Origin: Streptomyces taklimakanensis
GTDB taxonomy: Bacteria; Actinomycetota; Actinomycetes; Streptomycetales; Streptomycetaceae
Reading direction: 5' to 3'
NCBI RefSeq assembly: GCF_009709575.1
Contig: NZ_WIXO01000001.1
Span: 1,798,001-1,862,000 of the forward strand
Length of the DNA: 64,000 nucleotides
Shown: positions 16,062 through 25,387 of the stretch, piece by piece
Position numbering within the stretch: position 1 is the first letter of the stretch
How the letters are laid out: each line of letters opens with the position of its first letter
Position numbers and translations under genes: made by a program
The notes under the pieces: generated by a model
The model's database searches: none
The model's input: the letters and a program-made list of their open reading frames with translations, nothing else
What the model was told of the DNA's origin: nothing

Positions 16062-17768
16062 ATGTCCCGTACGTCCCGCAGCAGCCGGCTCGCCCGGCAC
16101 GTCCTCGACCGCCGTACGCTGCTCGCCGCCGGGGCGGTCGGTGTCGCCGGCGCCGCGGGGGTGGCCCTCGGCACGGGCGGGACGGACGCCGGGGCCGCCG
16201 CGCCGACGGCTCCGGCCTCCGTCCCGCCCACCCGACCGGCCCCCTCCCCCTCCCGGCCCGCCGTTCCCTCCCCGGCCGGCACCACGGTGGAGAGCGTCGC
16301 CGCGCCGCGCGGCACGGGCGGCTACCGGAGGCTGGGCGAGGGACGCGGCTGGGAACGGGTGGTGCGCGAGGACCTCGTCGCCGCGGACCGGACGCGCGAG
16401 GACCGGCGCACGCCCCTGGCCTGCTTCGCGCACTTGACGGACACCCACGTCACGGACGTCCAGCACCCCCTGCGCTTCGAGTACCAGCGCGCGGGCCGGC
16501 CCGGTGCCTGGCGCCCGCAGGAGGCACTCACCGTCCACGGTCTGATCTCCCTGGTGGAACGGATCAACTCGCTGGCCGGCGGCCCGGCCACCGGGGCTCC
16601 CCTGGCCTTCGCGATGACCACCGGGGACAACACCGACAACAACTGCCGCGCCGAGGCGGAGTGGTTCCTCACCGCGATGAGCGGTGGCCGCATCACCCCC
16701 GACACCGGCGATCCGACGCGCTACGAGGGCGTCCAGGACTCCGGTCTCCCCCTGTACTGGCACCCCGAGGACCCGGTGCGCGACCTCGACAAGCGGCACG
16801 GCTTCCCCCGCGTCGAGGGCCTGCTGGACGCCGCGCGCCGCCAGGTCGTCAGCCCCGGCCTGCGCATCCCCTGGTACTCCACCGTCGGCAACCACGACGA
16901 CCTGTACGGCGGCCACTTCGCGAGCATCGCGGAGCTGACCGAGCTGGCCGTCGGGGACCGCAAGCTGTACGAGCTGCCGGCGGCCGAGGGCCTGGCGCTG
17001 CACCGGACGGTGCGCAGGGGACAGGACGTGCGGGGCGAGGGGTTGCGGGAGATGCTGCGCGCCCACGCGCGGGGGATGCGCACCGTCACCCCCGACCCGT
17101 CCCGCGCGCCGCTGACCACCCGCCAGTACGCCGAACTGCACCTGGACCCGGCCCACACCGGTCCGGGGCCGGTCGGGCACGGCTACACCCGGGAGTGCGT
17201 GGCGGAGGGCCGGCTGTACTACTCCTTCCGCGTCGCCGACGGCGTCACCGGCATCAGCCTGGACACCACCGACCCCGAGGGCGACTACCGGGGCCACGTC
17301 TCCGCCGCACAGCTGCGCTGGCTGGACCGTGAACTGACACGCCACGGCGACGACCTGATCATCGTCTTCAGCCACCACTACAGCGACTCCATGACCACCG
17401 GCGGCACCGAGCTCCTGGCCCTGCTGGAGCGGCACGGGAACGTGGTCGCGTGGATCAACGGGCACAGCCACCGCAACCGGATCACCCCGCACGACGGCTT
17501 CTGGGAGGTCACCACGGCCTCGCACGTGGACCACCCGCAGCTCGCCCGCACCGTCGAGCTGACGGACAACGGCGACGGGACGCTCTCCCTCTTCGTCACC
17601 TGCGTGGAGTCCGCCGCGCCGTACGCCGCCGACGAGGGCGACCTGTCCCGTACGGGCCTGGCCTCCCTCTACCGCGAGCTGGCCTTCAACGCCCCGGGCC
17701 GCAACACCACCCTGGCCGGCGAGCCGGGCGACCGGAACGCCGAACTGCTGCTGCCGCGCCGACGCTGA
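16062..17768 (+). CDS. Tat-exported TIGR03767-type metallophosphoesterase
   Basis: A 568-residue secreted calcineurin-like phosphoesterase. The N-terminus has a twin-arginine signal, LDRRTLLAAGAVGVAGAAG, followed by an Ala/Pro-rich linker. All metal-site motifs are visible in order: HLTDTHVTD, TGDNTDNN, GNHDD, FSHHYSDS and NGHSHRN. The overall plan matches the actinobacterial TIGR03767 (PPA1498-like) family, whose substrate is unknown; extracellular phosphomonoesters or diesters are plausible. GGAGAG precedes the ATG at 16062. The insert between the GDN and GNHD motifs is long and likely holds the substrate specificity region. It converges with the SMI1/KNR4 gene after a 51-base gap. Confidence 0.88.
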   Translation: MSRTSRSSRLARHVLDRRTLLAAGAVGVAGAAGVALGTGGTDAGAAAPTAPASVPPTRPAPSPSRPAVPSPAGTTVESVAAPRGTGGYRRLGEGRGWERVVREDLVAADRTREDRRTPLACFAHLTDTHVTDVQHPLRFEYQRAGRPGAWRPQEALTVHGLISLVERINSLAGGPATGAPLAFAMTTGDNTDNNCRAEAEWFLTAMSGGRITPDTGDPTRYEGVQDSGLPLYWHPEDPVRDLDKRHGFPRVEGLLDAARRQVVSPGLRIPWYSTVGNHDDLYGGHFASIAELTELAVGDRKLYELPAAEGLALHRTVRRGQDVRGEGLREMLRAHARGMRTVTPDPSRAPLTTRQYAELHLDPAHTGPGPVGHGYTRECVAEGRLYYSFRVADGVTGISLDTTDPEGDYRGHVSAAQLRWLDRELTRHGDDLIIVFSHHYSDSMTTGGTELLALLERHGNVVAWINGHSHRNRITPHDGFWEVTTASHVDHPQLARTVELTDNGDGTLSLFVTCVESAAPYAADEGDLSRTGLASLYRELAFNAPGRNTTLAGEPGDRNAELLLPRRR

Positions 17769-17819
17769 CCGGTCCCGCGCGGGTCCGACGTCCGCTCCCC
17801 TCCGCGTCCGCCCGCCGGG

Positions 17820-19052
17820 TCACCAGTGGGTGTCGGCGTTCCCCGGGGAGAACTCGGCGAACGCCAGGGGGTCGTCCCCCTCGTCCAGCCCGGCCAGGCC
17901 CTCCGTGACGAGGTCTCCGCGCAGCCACTGCAGCAGGATGTCCGTCAGGGTGCCCGGCAGGGCCGGCCCCTGGTCGGCGTGGCGGGGCCAGACGGTCACC
18001 GGCCAGTCGTTCGGCTCCCCCTCGGTCAACCAGCCCAGGTGGTCGCTGTCGACGGAGACGGCGAAGGGCAGGAAACCGCCCGGCTCCGGCCACACGGCGA
18101 GCGGGTGGTACTCGGGGAACTCCCCGCGCAACCGACGGTAGTTGTCGGCCGTTTCCCGGGCGTGGTGCACGAGGCCCTCACCGACCGTGCGCAGGGGCGT
18201 GAAGAAACTGAGCCAGTTCCCCCAGTGCCCGGAGCCGTAGCGCTCCATCAGCGTCACGTACTCGTCGGGCAGCCGGGTGCCGAGCTCGGCGAAGAGCCAC
18301 TCCCAGGTGCCGTCCCCGAGGTACGGGGTCGCGGGCGGCGGCACCAGCCGCGTCAGCGTCTCCAACCCGTGTCCCCCGGCGAGCGCGGCGCGTCGTACGC
18401 CCCCGGCCTCCGGCACCGACTCGGGGTCCCGCTCCGGCGGCGTCCAGGGACGGGCGTCGGTCAGGAAGGCGGTGCGGCGTACGGTGGCCGGCAGCGGGCC
18501 GAGCGTCCTGCCGCCGGGGAGCGGGAGGCCGTCGGTCAGGAGCGCCGCCACCGTCTCGGTCAGCGTCGTGCCCCAGTGCAGCCAGGGGTTCTCGTCGCTT
18601 CCCGCGTCCCGGTCGTGGACGACGACCGGCCAGCGGTCCGGATCGTCACACGCCCCGGTGTCCCAGAACAGTCGGCAGCTGCCCCGTGTCTCACCCCAGG
18701 CCAGCAGCCCGCCGGGCTCCGGGTGGAACGGCGGGGGCTGGTACGGCGGGGTCCGGCGGGAGGCTATCCGGCACTCGCGGTGGATCTCCCAGAGCCAGTC
18801 CCCGTAGTCGAACCGGCCCCCTCGCTCGCACGGCGCGTGCATCCACAGGTACTCGCCGATGTCCAGCGGCCCGTGGGCGGAGACCAGCGCCTTGTAACCG
18901 GAGGGGAGCCGCAGGCCCAGCCGGCTCTCCACCGCTGCCCAGTCGACGGCCAGGGGAGCGGGCGCGGTGGGACGGTCCCACGGTTGCGCGGGCTCCGGAA
19001 GTGCGAGCCGTGCGACGAGCGAAAGCAGTTCCATGGGGGGACATGGTGGCAT
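17820..19052 (-). CDS. Double SMI1/KNR4-like protein
   Basis: A 410-residue protein with two SMI1/KNR4 (SUKH) domains. The first, about residues 25-165, has VESRLGLRLPSGYKALVSAHGPLD; the second, about 255-395, has LFAELGTRLPDEYVTLMERYGSGHWG. SUKH domains are often immunity proteins against polymorphic toxins or contact-dependent nucleases, but they also occur in stand-alone proteins such as this one. No toxin or secretion gene is adjacent. The ATG at 19052 has GGAG nine bases upstream. A second ATG six codons later (19034) would also give the full first domain. The frame stays open upstream without a ribosome-binding site. Confidence 0.82.
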   Translation of the reverse strand: MPPCPPMELLSLVARLALPEPAQPWDRPTAPAPLAVDWAAVESRLGLRLPSGYKALVSAHGPLDIGEYLWMHAPCERGGRFDYGDWLWEIHRECRIASRRTPPYQPPPFHPEPGGLLAWGETRGSCRLFWDTGACDDPDRWPVVVHDRDAGSDENPWLHWGTTLTETVAALLTDGLPLPGGRTLGPLPATVRRTAFLTDARPWTPPERDPESVPEAGGVRRAALAGGHGLETLTRLVPPPATPYLGDGTWEWLFAELGTRLPDEYVTLMERYGSGHWGNWLSFFTPLRTVGEGLVHHARETADNYRRLRGEFPEYHPLAVWPEPGGFLPFAVSVDSDHLGWLTEGEPNDWPVTVWPRHADQGPALPGTLTDILLQWLRGDLVTEGLAGLDEGDDPLAFAEFSPGNADTHW

Positions 19053-19198
19053 CCCGCACCGACTCCGGGCCCGCCCGGGGGGCCGCCCGCCTCCGTCGTG
19101 ACCGTGTCCACCGCCCGTCCCCCACCCCGCCCGCGCCGCCGTCCGGTGGTCTCCCGCCGGATACGGTGTGTGACCGCTGCCGTCCGGTTCGCGGACGT

Positions 19199-20572
19199 TC
19201 ACCGACCGTCCTCGGCCGTCTCGCCCCTCGGCTCGGACCGCTCGGACCGCTCGGACCGCCGGCCGGACTCACCGTCCGGGCCGTCCGGGCCGTCCGGGCC
19301 GCCGCCCGACGCGGGGCCGCCCCCGGTTCCCCGCAGCCGGTCCAGCCGGGCGATGAGCGGGCCCGCCGTGACTCCGTGCAGCACCACCGAGGCCAGCACG
19401 GTGAACGTCACCACCGCCCACACCTCCCGTTCCGCCACCGGGAAGTCCGCCTGCCCCAGCCCGTAGGCGAGGTAGTACAGCGAGCCGATGCCCCGGATGC
19501 CGAAACCCGCGACCACCCCGCGTTCCCGGCGCTCCATCCGGCTGCCCAACAGTCCCGCCCACCCCGCCAACGGCCGGACCACCAACAGCACCACCAGGGC
19601 GACGGCGGCGCCCTGCCACGTCAGGTGGGACAGACCGCCCAGCGCGACGAAGGCGCCCAACAGGAACAGCAGCCCCGCCGTGAGCAGCCGCTCGACCTGT
19701 TCCACGAAGTCGTGCAGGACGTTGTGGTAGCCGTGGGCCCGCTCGGCGGCCCGGATGGCGCAGGCGGTGGTGAACACGGCGAGGAAGCCGTAACCGCCGA
19801 TGATCTCGGCCAGCCCGTACGACAGGAAGGTGGCCCCCAGCGCGACGAAGCCCTCCTTGTGCCGGGACAGCCGCAGCACCTTCGAGCGCGTCCGGAAGAA
19901 CAGCCAACCCAGCAGCCTTCCCACCGCCAGCCCGGCCAGCAGGCCGACGACGCACTTGTACGCCAGTTCGTTCAACGCCCAGGAGCCGACCCAGTCCGCG
20001 GACCAGCCGGCGCCCGCGGCGGCGGCCAGTGCGACGGCCGCGTACGTCAGGGGGAAGGCGAGCCCGTCGTTCAGGCCCGCCTCGCTGGTGAGGGAGAAGC
20101 GCACCTCGTCCTCGTCGTGCTCGTCGTCGGTGGGCCGGCCCACCTGCACCTCCGAGGCCAGTACCGGGTCGGTCGGCGCCAGGACGGCGGCCAGCAGCAG
20201 CGCGGCGGCCGGCGGCCAGTCCAGCAGCCACCACGCCACACCGGCCGTGGCCACGACGGTCAGCGGCATGGTGACGCCCAGCAGCCGCCAGGTCGAGGCC
20301 CAGCGGCGCAGGCCGAGGGGCCGGTCGAGCGCCAGTCCGGCGCCCATCAGCGAGATGATCACGCAGACCTCGGTGGCGTGCTCCACCAACAGTCGGTCGT
20401 CCACCGGATCGACGGCGGGCAGCGGCAACGGCAGCAGGTACACGCCGATGCCGCAGAGCATGAAGACCAGGGGCAGCGAAAGCGGCCGCCGCCCGGCCAC
20501 CACGCGGGGCAGCACGGCCGCGAGCAGTGCCGCCACTCCCAGCCATGCGAACACACCGTCGCCGATCGTCAC
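19199..20572 (-). CDS. Na+/H+ antiporter (CPA1 family)
   Basis: A 457-residue integral membrane cation:proton antiporter. About 12 hydrophobic segments cover residues 1-400. The ion-site motifs APTDPVLASEV (TD-P of the first unwound helix) and LTSEAGLNDGLAFPL (the conserved ND/GL block of CPA1) are present. The C-terminal tail from about residue 415 is hydrophilic, with SERSERSEP repeats. It likely exports sodium or another monovalent cation in exchange for protons. The start is uncertain: GTG at 20572 (VTIGDGVFAWLG) gives the usual N-terminus directly before the first helix; GTG at 20596 would add eight residues. Repeats lie upstream at 20668-20708. Confidence 0.88.
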   Translation of the reverse strand: MTIGDGVFAWLGVAALLAAVLPRVVAGRRPLSLPLVFMLCGIGVYLLPLPLPAVDPVDDRLLVEHATEVCVIISLMGAGLALDRPLGLRRWASTWRLLGVTMPLTVVATAGVAWWLLDWPPAAALLLAAVLAPTDPVLASEVQVGRPTDDEHDEDEVRFSLTSEAGLNDGLAFPLTYAAVALAAAAGAGWSADWVGSWALNELAYKCVVGLLAGLAVGRLLGWLFFRTRSKVLRLSRHKEGFVALGATFLSYGLAEIIGGYGFLAVFTTACAIRAAERAHGYHNVLHDFVEQVERLLTAGLLFLLGAFVALGGLSHLTWQGAAVALVVLLVVRPLAGWAGLLGSRMERRERGVVAGFGIRGIGSLYYLAYGLGQADFPVAEREVWAVVTFTVLASVVLHGVTAGPLIARLDRLRGTGGGPASGGGPDGPDGPDGESGRRSERSERSEPRGETAEDGR

Positions 20573-20667
20573 CGTGTGGCCCCGCCTTCCCGTCACACCG
20601 CCGCGCCGTTCGGCACCGCAGCGCCTCTGGTACCCGCGAACACGCAGGTCATTGCGGTGACGCGGGC

Positions 20668-20708
20668 TTCACACACGGTGTTCACAGCGGTATTCACACG
20701 CGGTGTTC
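20668..20708 (-). repeat. TTCACA-CGGTG tandem repeats upstream of the antiporter
   Basis: Three adjacent 12-13-bp units (TTCACACACGGTG, TTCACAGCGGTA, TTCACACGCGGTG) followed by a decayed fourth beginning TTCGCC, about 100-135 bases upstream of the antiporter start. Their spacing is close to one helical turn, so a multimeric regulator site is plausible. Confidence 0.55.
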
Positions 20709-20815
20709 GCCGATCGTGTCCGCCCACGAGCGCCCGCGCACGCGGTCGCGGCCCGGCCCGGTGGTCGGGCGGGCGGCCCGTGGGGGCGGCGGGTGACGGA
20801 TGACGGAGGACGTCC

Positions 20816-22258
20816 TCACGGAACGGCCTCTCCCCTGACACACCGGGCGACGATTTCCGCCTGGCGGGTGGCGGAGCCCAGGAAATTGGCGAAGGGCTGG
20901 TGGATGTGCGTGGCCGGGCCGACCACCCATATGTTCCCCTCCCCGATCCCCGGACGCGGACGGAGATCCCCGCCGAGGGCGGTGACGGGGACCGCCTTGT
21001 CGGGCGGGTTCCTCAGATGGACGGCCGCCCCGTCGTGGTGGAGGACGGGCAGTTCGAATCCGGCCCCGGACACGGCGTGGTCGTAGGTGCGGACACGGCC
21101 GTCACGCGAGACGACCTCGAACCCCTTGGCGTGGGCACGGACACGCGCGGGGTCGTAGACGTCCAGCTCCAATTCCCCGTCGTCGAGGTGTCCCGACAGC
21201 TTCCGGGCGTTGGGCAGCGCCAAGGAGGTGAGGTAGCGCCACATCAGGGAGCTCACGGGGGCGAAGACGCTCGCGCGTCGGGACGGATGCCATCCCGCGG
21301 TCCACGCGGACACGGCGTCGACGAGCGGGAGCACGATGTCCTGCCAGTGGCACAGATCGGCTTCCGCCAGTGCGATCTCCTCCCTCAGCCGTCGAACCGG
21401 ATCGGCGCCGCGGGACAGTTGTCGGCGCAGGGGGAGCGGCCCCCCGACCGTGCGCACGGCCTCTGTTACGGCACGACCGAGCCTGCGGTACAGGTCCGGA
21501 TCGTCCGGGTCCATCCCGCTGATTCCGTCCAGGGAGGGAAGGGCTCGGGGGGAGGGCAGGATGCGGGAGCGCACCGCCGGCAGGATTCCGGTTCGGGAGG
21601 CCATGGTGACGCGGTGGCCGTCGCGGCACAGCAGGAGTGCGGCGTCGACCGCCGACAACCCGCTGCCCACCACCAGGACGCGGGAGGGCGTGTCTCCGAT
21701 CCGTCGGCGCAGGCGGGCCGAGGGGTAGGGCGACGGTACCCACCGCGGGTGGGAGGTGTATGCGGCGAAGCCGTCCGGAACGATGGCTTCCCCCACCCCC
21801 ACGCACACGATGACGTGGGAGAAGGAACGCAGACGTCCGCTCTCCAGGTGGAGGCGGTACCTTCTCCCCGTCGTGGCGATGCTCCGGACGAGATCGCGCT
21901 CGTGATCGACCTTGACGCCCCGGGCACCGGCCACCTCGAAGTACCGACCGAAGCGTTCCCGAGCGTACTCGCCGACCCATGCTCTGGGGGTGTAATCGGC
22001 GTCCGCGACCGGCCGACCACGCTCGGCACAGTGATCGGTGAAGTCGGAGGGGACCTGGGGAAGAAGAGAGCAGATTCCCGCCGAGGTGTTGCAGAGCAGA
22101 TCGGGATCCGGATCTCCGAACACCGGCCCCGCGCCGGGCTCGTTGGGATCGATCAGCGTGATGGAGGAGACATCGCTTTCGCTTCCCCTCACCAACTGTG
22201 CGAACACACTGATTCCGGTGGTACCGGCACCGATGATGGCGACACTCCGCACGGCCAC
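20816..22258 (-). CDS. FAD/NAD(P)-binding protein
   Basis: A 480-residue flavoprotein of the FAD/NAD(P)-binding (YdhS-like) group. The N-terminal dinucleotide fold is clear: SVAIIGAGTTGISVFAQL, then the acidic end LIDPNEPGAGPVFG. A second nucleotide-binding segment, PSRVLVVGSGLSAVDAALLL, lies near residue 190. The C-terminal block NIWVVGPATHIHQPFANFLGS resembles the FAD-binding end of ornithine-hydroxylase-like proteins. Substrate and pathway are unknown, and no biosynthetic partner is adjacent. The GTG at 22258 has AGAGG seven bases upstream. Codon choice is slightly less GC-biased than the neighbours (for example more GAA and ATA-type codons), which may mean lateral acquisition, but this was not computed. 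Confidence 0.78.
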   Translation of the reverse strand: MAVRSVAIIGAGTTGISVFAQLVRGSESDVSSITLIDPNEPGAGPVFGDPDPDLLCNTSAGICSLLPQVPSDFTDHCAERGRPVADADYTPRAWVGEYARERFGRYFEVAGARGVKVDHERDLVRSIATTGRRYRLHLESGRLRSFSHVIVCVGVGEAIVPDGFAAYTSHPRWVPSPYPSARLRRRIGDTPSRVLVVGSGLSAVDAALLLCRDGHRVTMASRTGILPAVRSRILPSPRALPSLDGISGMDPDDPDLYRRLGRAVTEAVRTVGGPLPLRRQLSRGADPVRRLREEIALAEADLCHWQDIVLPLVDAVSAWTAGWHPSRRASVFAPVSSLMWRYLTSLALPNARKLSGHLDDGELELDVYDPARVRAHAKGFEVVSRDGRVRTYDHAVSGAGFELPVLHHDGAAVHLRNPPDKAVPVTALGGDLRPRPGIGEGNIWVVGPATHIHQPFANFLGSATRQAEIVARCVRGEAVP

Positions 22259-22694
22259 GCGGGACCTCTTCCGTCATGGGGCACAACGCGCGTTCCCGGA
22301 CGGCATCCTGGCGCAGGGGGAACGTCGACAGACGGCGAAGAAGAGGGAATGGCCGGTTCTGGGGACACCCGAGAACAGATTCGAGCCGGCAGGCCCGCAC
22401 GGGTTCCACCGGCGCGGTGTCGGATCCGCACCGGCGGCGGGAGCACGGCACGGCGACGGCGAACGCCGGAGTCGCCCGGGGCGGGCGCCCGGGCGTGAGG
22501 AGATGCGGCGCCCACCGCGTCGTCCGCTCCGCGTCGATCGACCGGCGGCCGGACCGGGACCGCCTCGGTCGCGGCGGGACGGCGCGACCGGCGTCGGGTG
22601 GGACCCGAGTGGGACCCGGGTGGGGCCGGTGCGGAGCGGGCGTGGTGGGCGCCGCCGCCGATCGAGTCGGCCGGACGGGCCGGAGGGCCGCCGG
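22259..22694. other. Intergenic region without recognisable gene
   Basis: About 435 bases between the FAD/NAD(P) gene start and the stop of the small membrane protein gene, both on the minus strand. Frames across it are Arg/Gly-rich, as expected for non-coding GC-rich DNA. No terminator hairpin, promoter or RNA was recognised. Confidence 0.5.
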
Positions 22695-22991
22695 TCAGCC
22701 CCGGTTGGGCTCCTGGCGACCGGCGATCTGGCCGCTGTCGCGGGAGGACTTGTCGCCCACCATCACCAGCGCGGCGATGATCAGAAACAGGGCGACGGGC
22801 GCCACGACGTACAGACCGAGGGTCTCGACCACGCTCAGGCCGGTGCCCGGGTCGTCGCCGTCGTCGCGGTAGAGGTTGGCGGAGGCGGTGGGGGCGGCGG
22901 CCAGGAGCGTCAGCGTGGTGAGGGCGGTGACGGCTCCGGCGCGCACGGCGGTGCCGGCGCTCTTGACGTTCTCGGTGACCTTGGTGTCCAC
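22695..22991 (-). CDS. Small predicted exported or membrane protein
   Basis: A 98-residue protein of unknown function. Residues 1-40 look like a signal or first membrane segment (AGAVTALTTLTLLAAAPTASAN, with an ASA-N cleavage-like end). A short acidic stretch (LYRDDGDDPG) is followed by a strong membrane helix (YVVAPVALFLIIAALVMV) and a charged tail. It starts with GTG nine bases after the malQ stop, with GGA five bases upstream, so it may be translated from the malQ transcript. I do not recognise the family; the layout is that of a small envelope protein. Confidence 0.6.
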   Translation of the reverse strand: MDTKVTENVKSAGTAVRAGAVTALTTLTLLAAAPTASANLYRDDGDDPGTGLSVVETLGLYVVAPVALFLIIAALVMVGDKSSRDSGQIAGRQEPNRG

Positions 22992-23000
22992 GGTTCCACG

Positions 23001-25349
23001 CTAGCGAACGTCGCCCGGCGGCACGCGTTCAGGGTGGCCTTGCGTGGCCCGTCGGGGAACGACGCGGTGCCCGTCGTGACGTGCCTCACGCGGGGCGGAG
23101 GGGTGGTCGTCCCGGGCCCCCGCGGTTCCCCTGACGTCCTCCTCGCGTTGTCCGCCGTGCTCTCCCGGCGCGGGGATGCGACGCTCCCGGGGGCCGTGCA
23201 GCTCCTCGTAGACCGTCTCCAGCAGGGCACGCAGCCGGGGCGAGGCGACCAGTTCCTCCAGGGTGACGGGCCGGCCGTCGTCGCCGGCGACGGGGAGCCG
23301 CCAGTTGGGGTACCGGTCGCCGGCGGTGCCGGGCACGTTCTGCGGGCGTCGGTCGCCGACGCCGTCCGGGAGCCAGACGCCGACCATCTTCGCGGGGGTG
23401 CGGGCCAGGAAGCGGTAGATCGCCCTGACCTCGCTCTCCTCGTCACCCGCGCCCTCCGGCAGCAGGCCCAGGCGGTCCAGGTACGCCACCCACTCGGCGG
23501 TCTCCGCGGCGTCCTGGGTCTGCTCGGCGGCGAAGGTGCCGGTCAGCAGTCCGAGGTCGGCGCGCAGTCGGACGTGGTCGCCGCTGAGCCGGGCGGCGGT
23601 GCTGGGCAGGTCGTGGGTGGTGGCGGTGGCCAGGCAGTCGGCTCGCCAGTCCCGTGGGTGCAGCGGCTGGGGCATCTCGTGGTGGGGGGTGCGCAGGTGT
23701 TCGTAGTCGCGCTCGAACCACAACACGGAGGTGCCCAGAACCCCGCGTCCGGCCAGCTCCGCTCGGACTCCGGGCTCGACCGTGCCCAGGTCCTCGCCGA
23801 TGACGACGGCGCCGGCGCGGTACGCCTCCAGGGCGAGCATCCCGAGCATGGCCTCGGCGTCGTAGCGCACGTAGGCGCCCTCCGTCGGCGGGCGGCCCTC
23901 GGGGACCCACCAGAGCCGGAACAGCCCCATGACGTGGTCGATGCGCAGCCCGCCGGTGTGGCGCAGCAGCCCGGACAGCAGCGAGCGGTAGGGGGCGTAG
24001 CCGGCGGCGGCCAGGGCGTCCGGGCGCCAGGGCGGCAACCCCCAGTCCTGGCCCTGGGCGTTGAAGGCGTCGGGCGGCGCGCCGACGGAGACGCCGTCGG
24101 CGAGGAAGTCGCGCAGGGCCCAGGCCTCCGCGCCGGAGGGGTGGACGCCCAGCGCCAGGTCGTGGACGAGGCCGACGGACATCCCGGCGTCGCGGGCGGT
24201 GCGCTGGGCGCGGGCGAGCTGGGCGTCGGTGAGCCAGGCCAGCCGGCTGTGGAAGTCGACCCGGTCCATCAGCTCGACGCGGGCGCGGGCGGTGGCCGGC
24301 GAGCGCGGGTCGTCCAGGCCGCCGGGCCAGGAGCGCCAGTCGGAGCCGTGGACCTCGGCCAGGGCGCACCAGACGGCGTGGTCCTCCAGCGCCTGGCCCT
24401 GCTCGGCGAGGAAGTCGCAGTAGGCGACGTGCCGGCCGGGGCTGAGGGGGACGGTGCGGAGCAGTTCCAGGGCCTCGCGTTTGAGCGCCCACACCGCGTC
24501 GCGGTCGATCCGGCCGTCCTCGGTGAGGGTGGCGTCGCGGAGCTCGGCGGCGCGGGCCGCCAGTTCGTCGACCCGCCGGCGGGCCTCGCCCCGCAGGTAG
24601 CCGTACTCGGGGATCTCCTCGATCCGCAGGTGCACGGGGTCGGCGAAACGGCGGGAGGAGGGGCGGTACGGGGAGGGATCGACGCTCTCGCCCTCACCCG
24701 GGGGGACGGCCGCGTGCAGGGGGTTGAGCTGGATGAACCCGGCGCCGACCGCGCGTCCGGACCAGGCGGCCAGGTCGGCGAGGTCGGCCAGGTCGCCCAT
24801 GCCCCACGAGCGCGAGGAGAGCAGGGAGTAGAGCTGGACGAGCAGCCCGTAGGAGCGGCCCGGAGGCGCCGGGAAGCGGTCGGGGGCGACGATCAGCGTG
24901 GCGCGGGCCGTACGGCCGTCGGGTGCCTCGGCGCGCAGGGCGTGGCAGCCCGGCGGCAGCGGTTCCCCGACGAGGCCGGGACCGGTTCCCCCGGTGCCCC
25001 GGGCCAGGACGCGGCCGTCCTCGGTCGCCACGCTCAACACCGTGCCGTCGGGGAGCGGGGGGAGGACGCCCCGGACCGCGGAGGGCTCCGCGGTCGGCGG
25101 CGCGTCCCGGCCGGGGCCGGGGGGATGGGGGGCGCGTACGACGACGGTGGGGGGCAGCAGCCGGGCGGCCTCCTCCTCGGCGTGCCGGTCCAGCGCTTCG
25201 CGGACGGCGTCCGGGGTCGAGGCGTCGACGCCCAGTGCGGCCAGGACCTCGACGATCGTGGTGTCGGGCACCTGGAGCGTACGGCCCGGGGCGGGGTCGT
25301 AGGAGGTGCAGACTCCGTGTGCCGCGGCCAGGTGTGCCAGTCGGCTCAT
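23001..25349 (-). CDS. malQ: 4-alpha-glucanotransferase (amylomaltase)
   Basis: A 782-residue GH77 amylomaltase that transfers alpha-1,4-glucan segments in maltodextrin/glycogen metabolism. The catalytic features are present: GLRIDHVMGLFRLWW (nucleophile Asp in RxDH), VIGEDLGTVEPGVR (acid/base Glu) and ATTHDLPSTAA (transition-state Asp). The N-terminal ~130-residue extension is typical of actinobacterial MalQ. The ATG at 25349 has GGAGGGAG eight bases upstream. The last ~55 residues, after RRIPAPGEHGG, are hydrophilic, Arg/His-rich and look non-conserved, as if an original stop had been lost. The stop lies only nine bases before the next gene. Confidence 0.93.
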   Translation of the reverse strand: MSRLAHLAAAHGVCTSYDPAPGRTLQVPDTTIVEVLAALGVDASTPDAVREALDRHAEEEAARLLPPTVVVRAPHPPGPGRDAPPTAEPSAVRGVLPPLPDGTVLSVATEDGRVLARGTGGTGPGLVGEPLPPGCHALRAEAPDGRTARATLIVAPDRFPAPPGRSYGLLVQLYSLLSSRSWGMGDLADLADLAAWSGRAVGAGFIQLNPLHAAVPPGEGESVDPSPYRPSSRRFADPVHLRIEEIPEYGYLRGEARRRVDELAARAAELRDATLTEDGRIDRDAVWALKREALELLRTVPLSPGRHVAYCDFLAEQGQALEDHAVWCALAEVHGSDWRSWPGGLDDPRSPATARARVELMDRVDFHSRLAWLTDAQLARAQRTARDAGMSVGLVHDLALGVHPSGAEAWALRDFLADGVSVGAPPDAFNAQGQDWGLPPWRPDALAAAGYAPYRSLLSGLLRHTGGLRIDHVMGLFRLWWVPEGRPPTEGAYVRYDAEAMLGMLALEAYRAGAVVIGEDLGTVEPGVRAELAGRGVLGTSVLWFERDYEHLRTPHHEMPQPLHPRDWRADCLATATTHDLPSTAARLSGDHVRLRADLGLLTGTFAAEQTQDAAETAEWVAYLDRLGLLPEGAGDEESEVRAIYRFLARTPAKMVGVWLPDGVGDRRPQNVPGTAGDRYPNWRLPVAGDDGRPVTLEELVASPRLRALLETVYEELHGPRERRIPAPGEHGGQREEDVRGTAGARDDHPSAPREARHDGHRVVPRRATQGHPERVPPGDVR

Positions 25350-25387
25350 CCGGTATCTCCCTCCGGTCTGTGGAGACCCCTGAAGAT

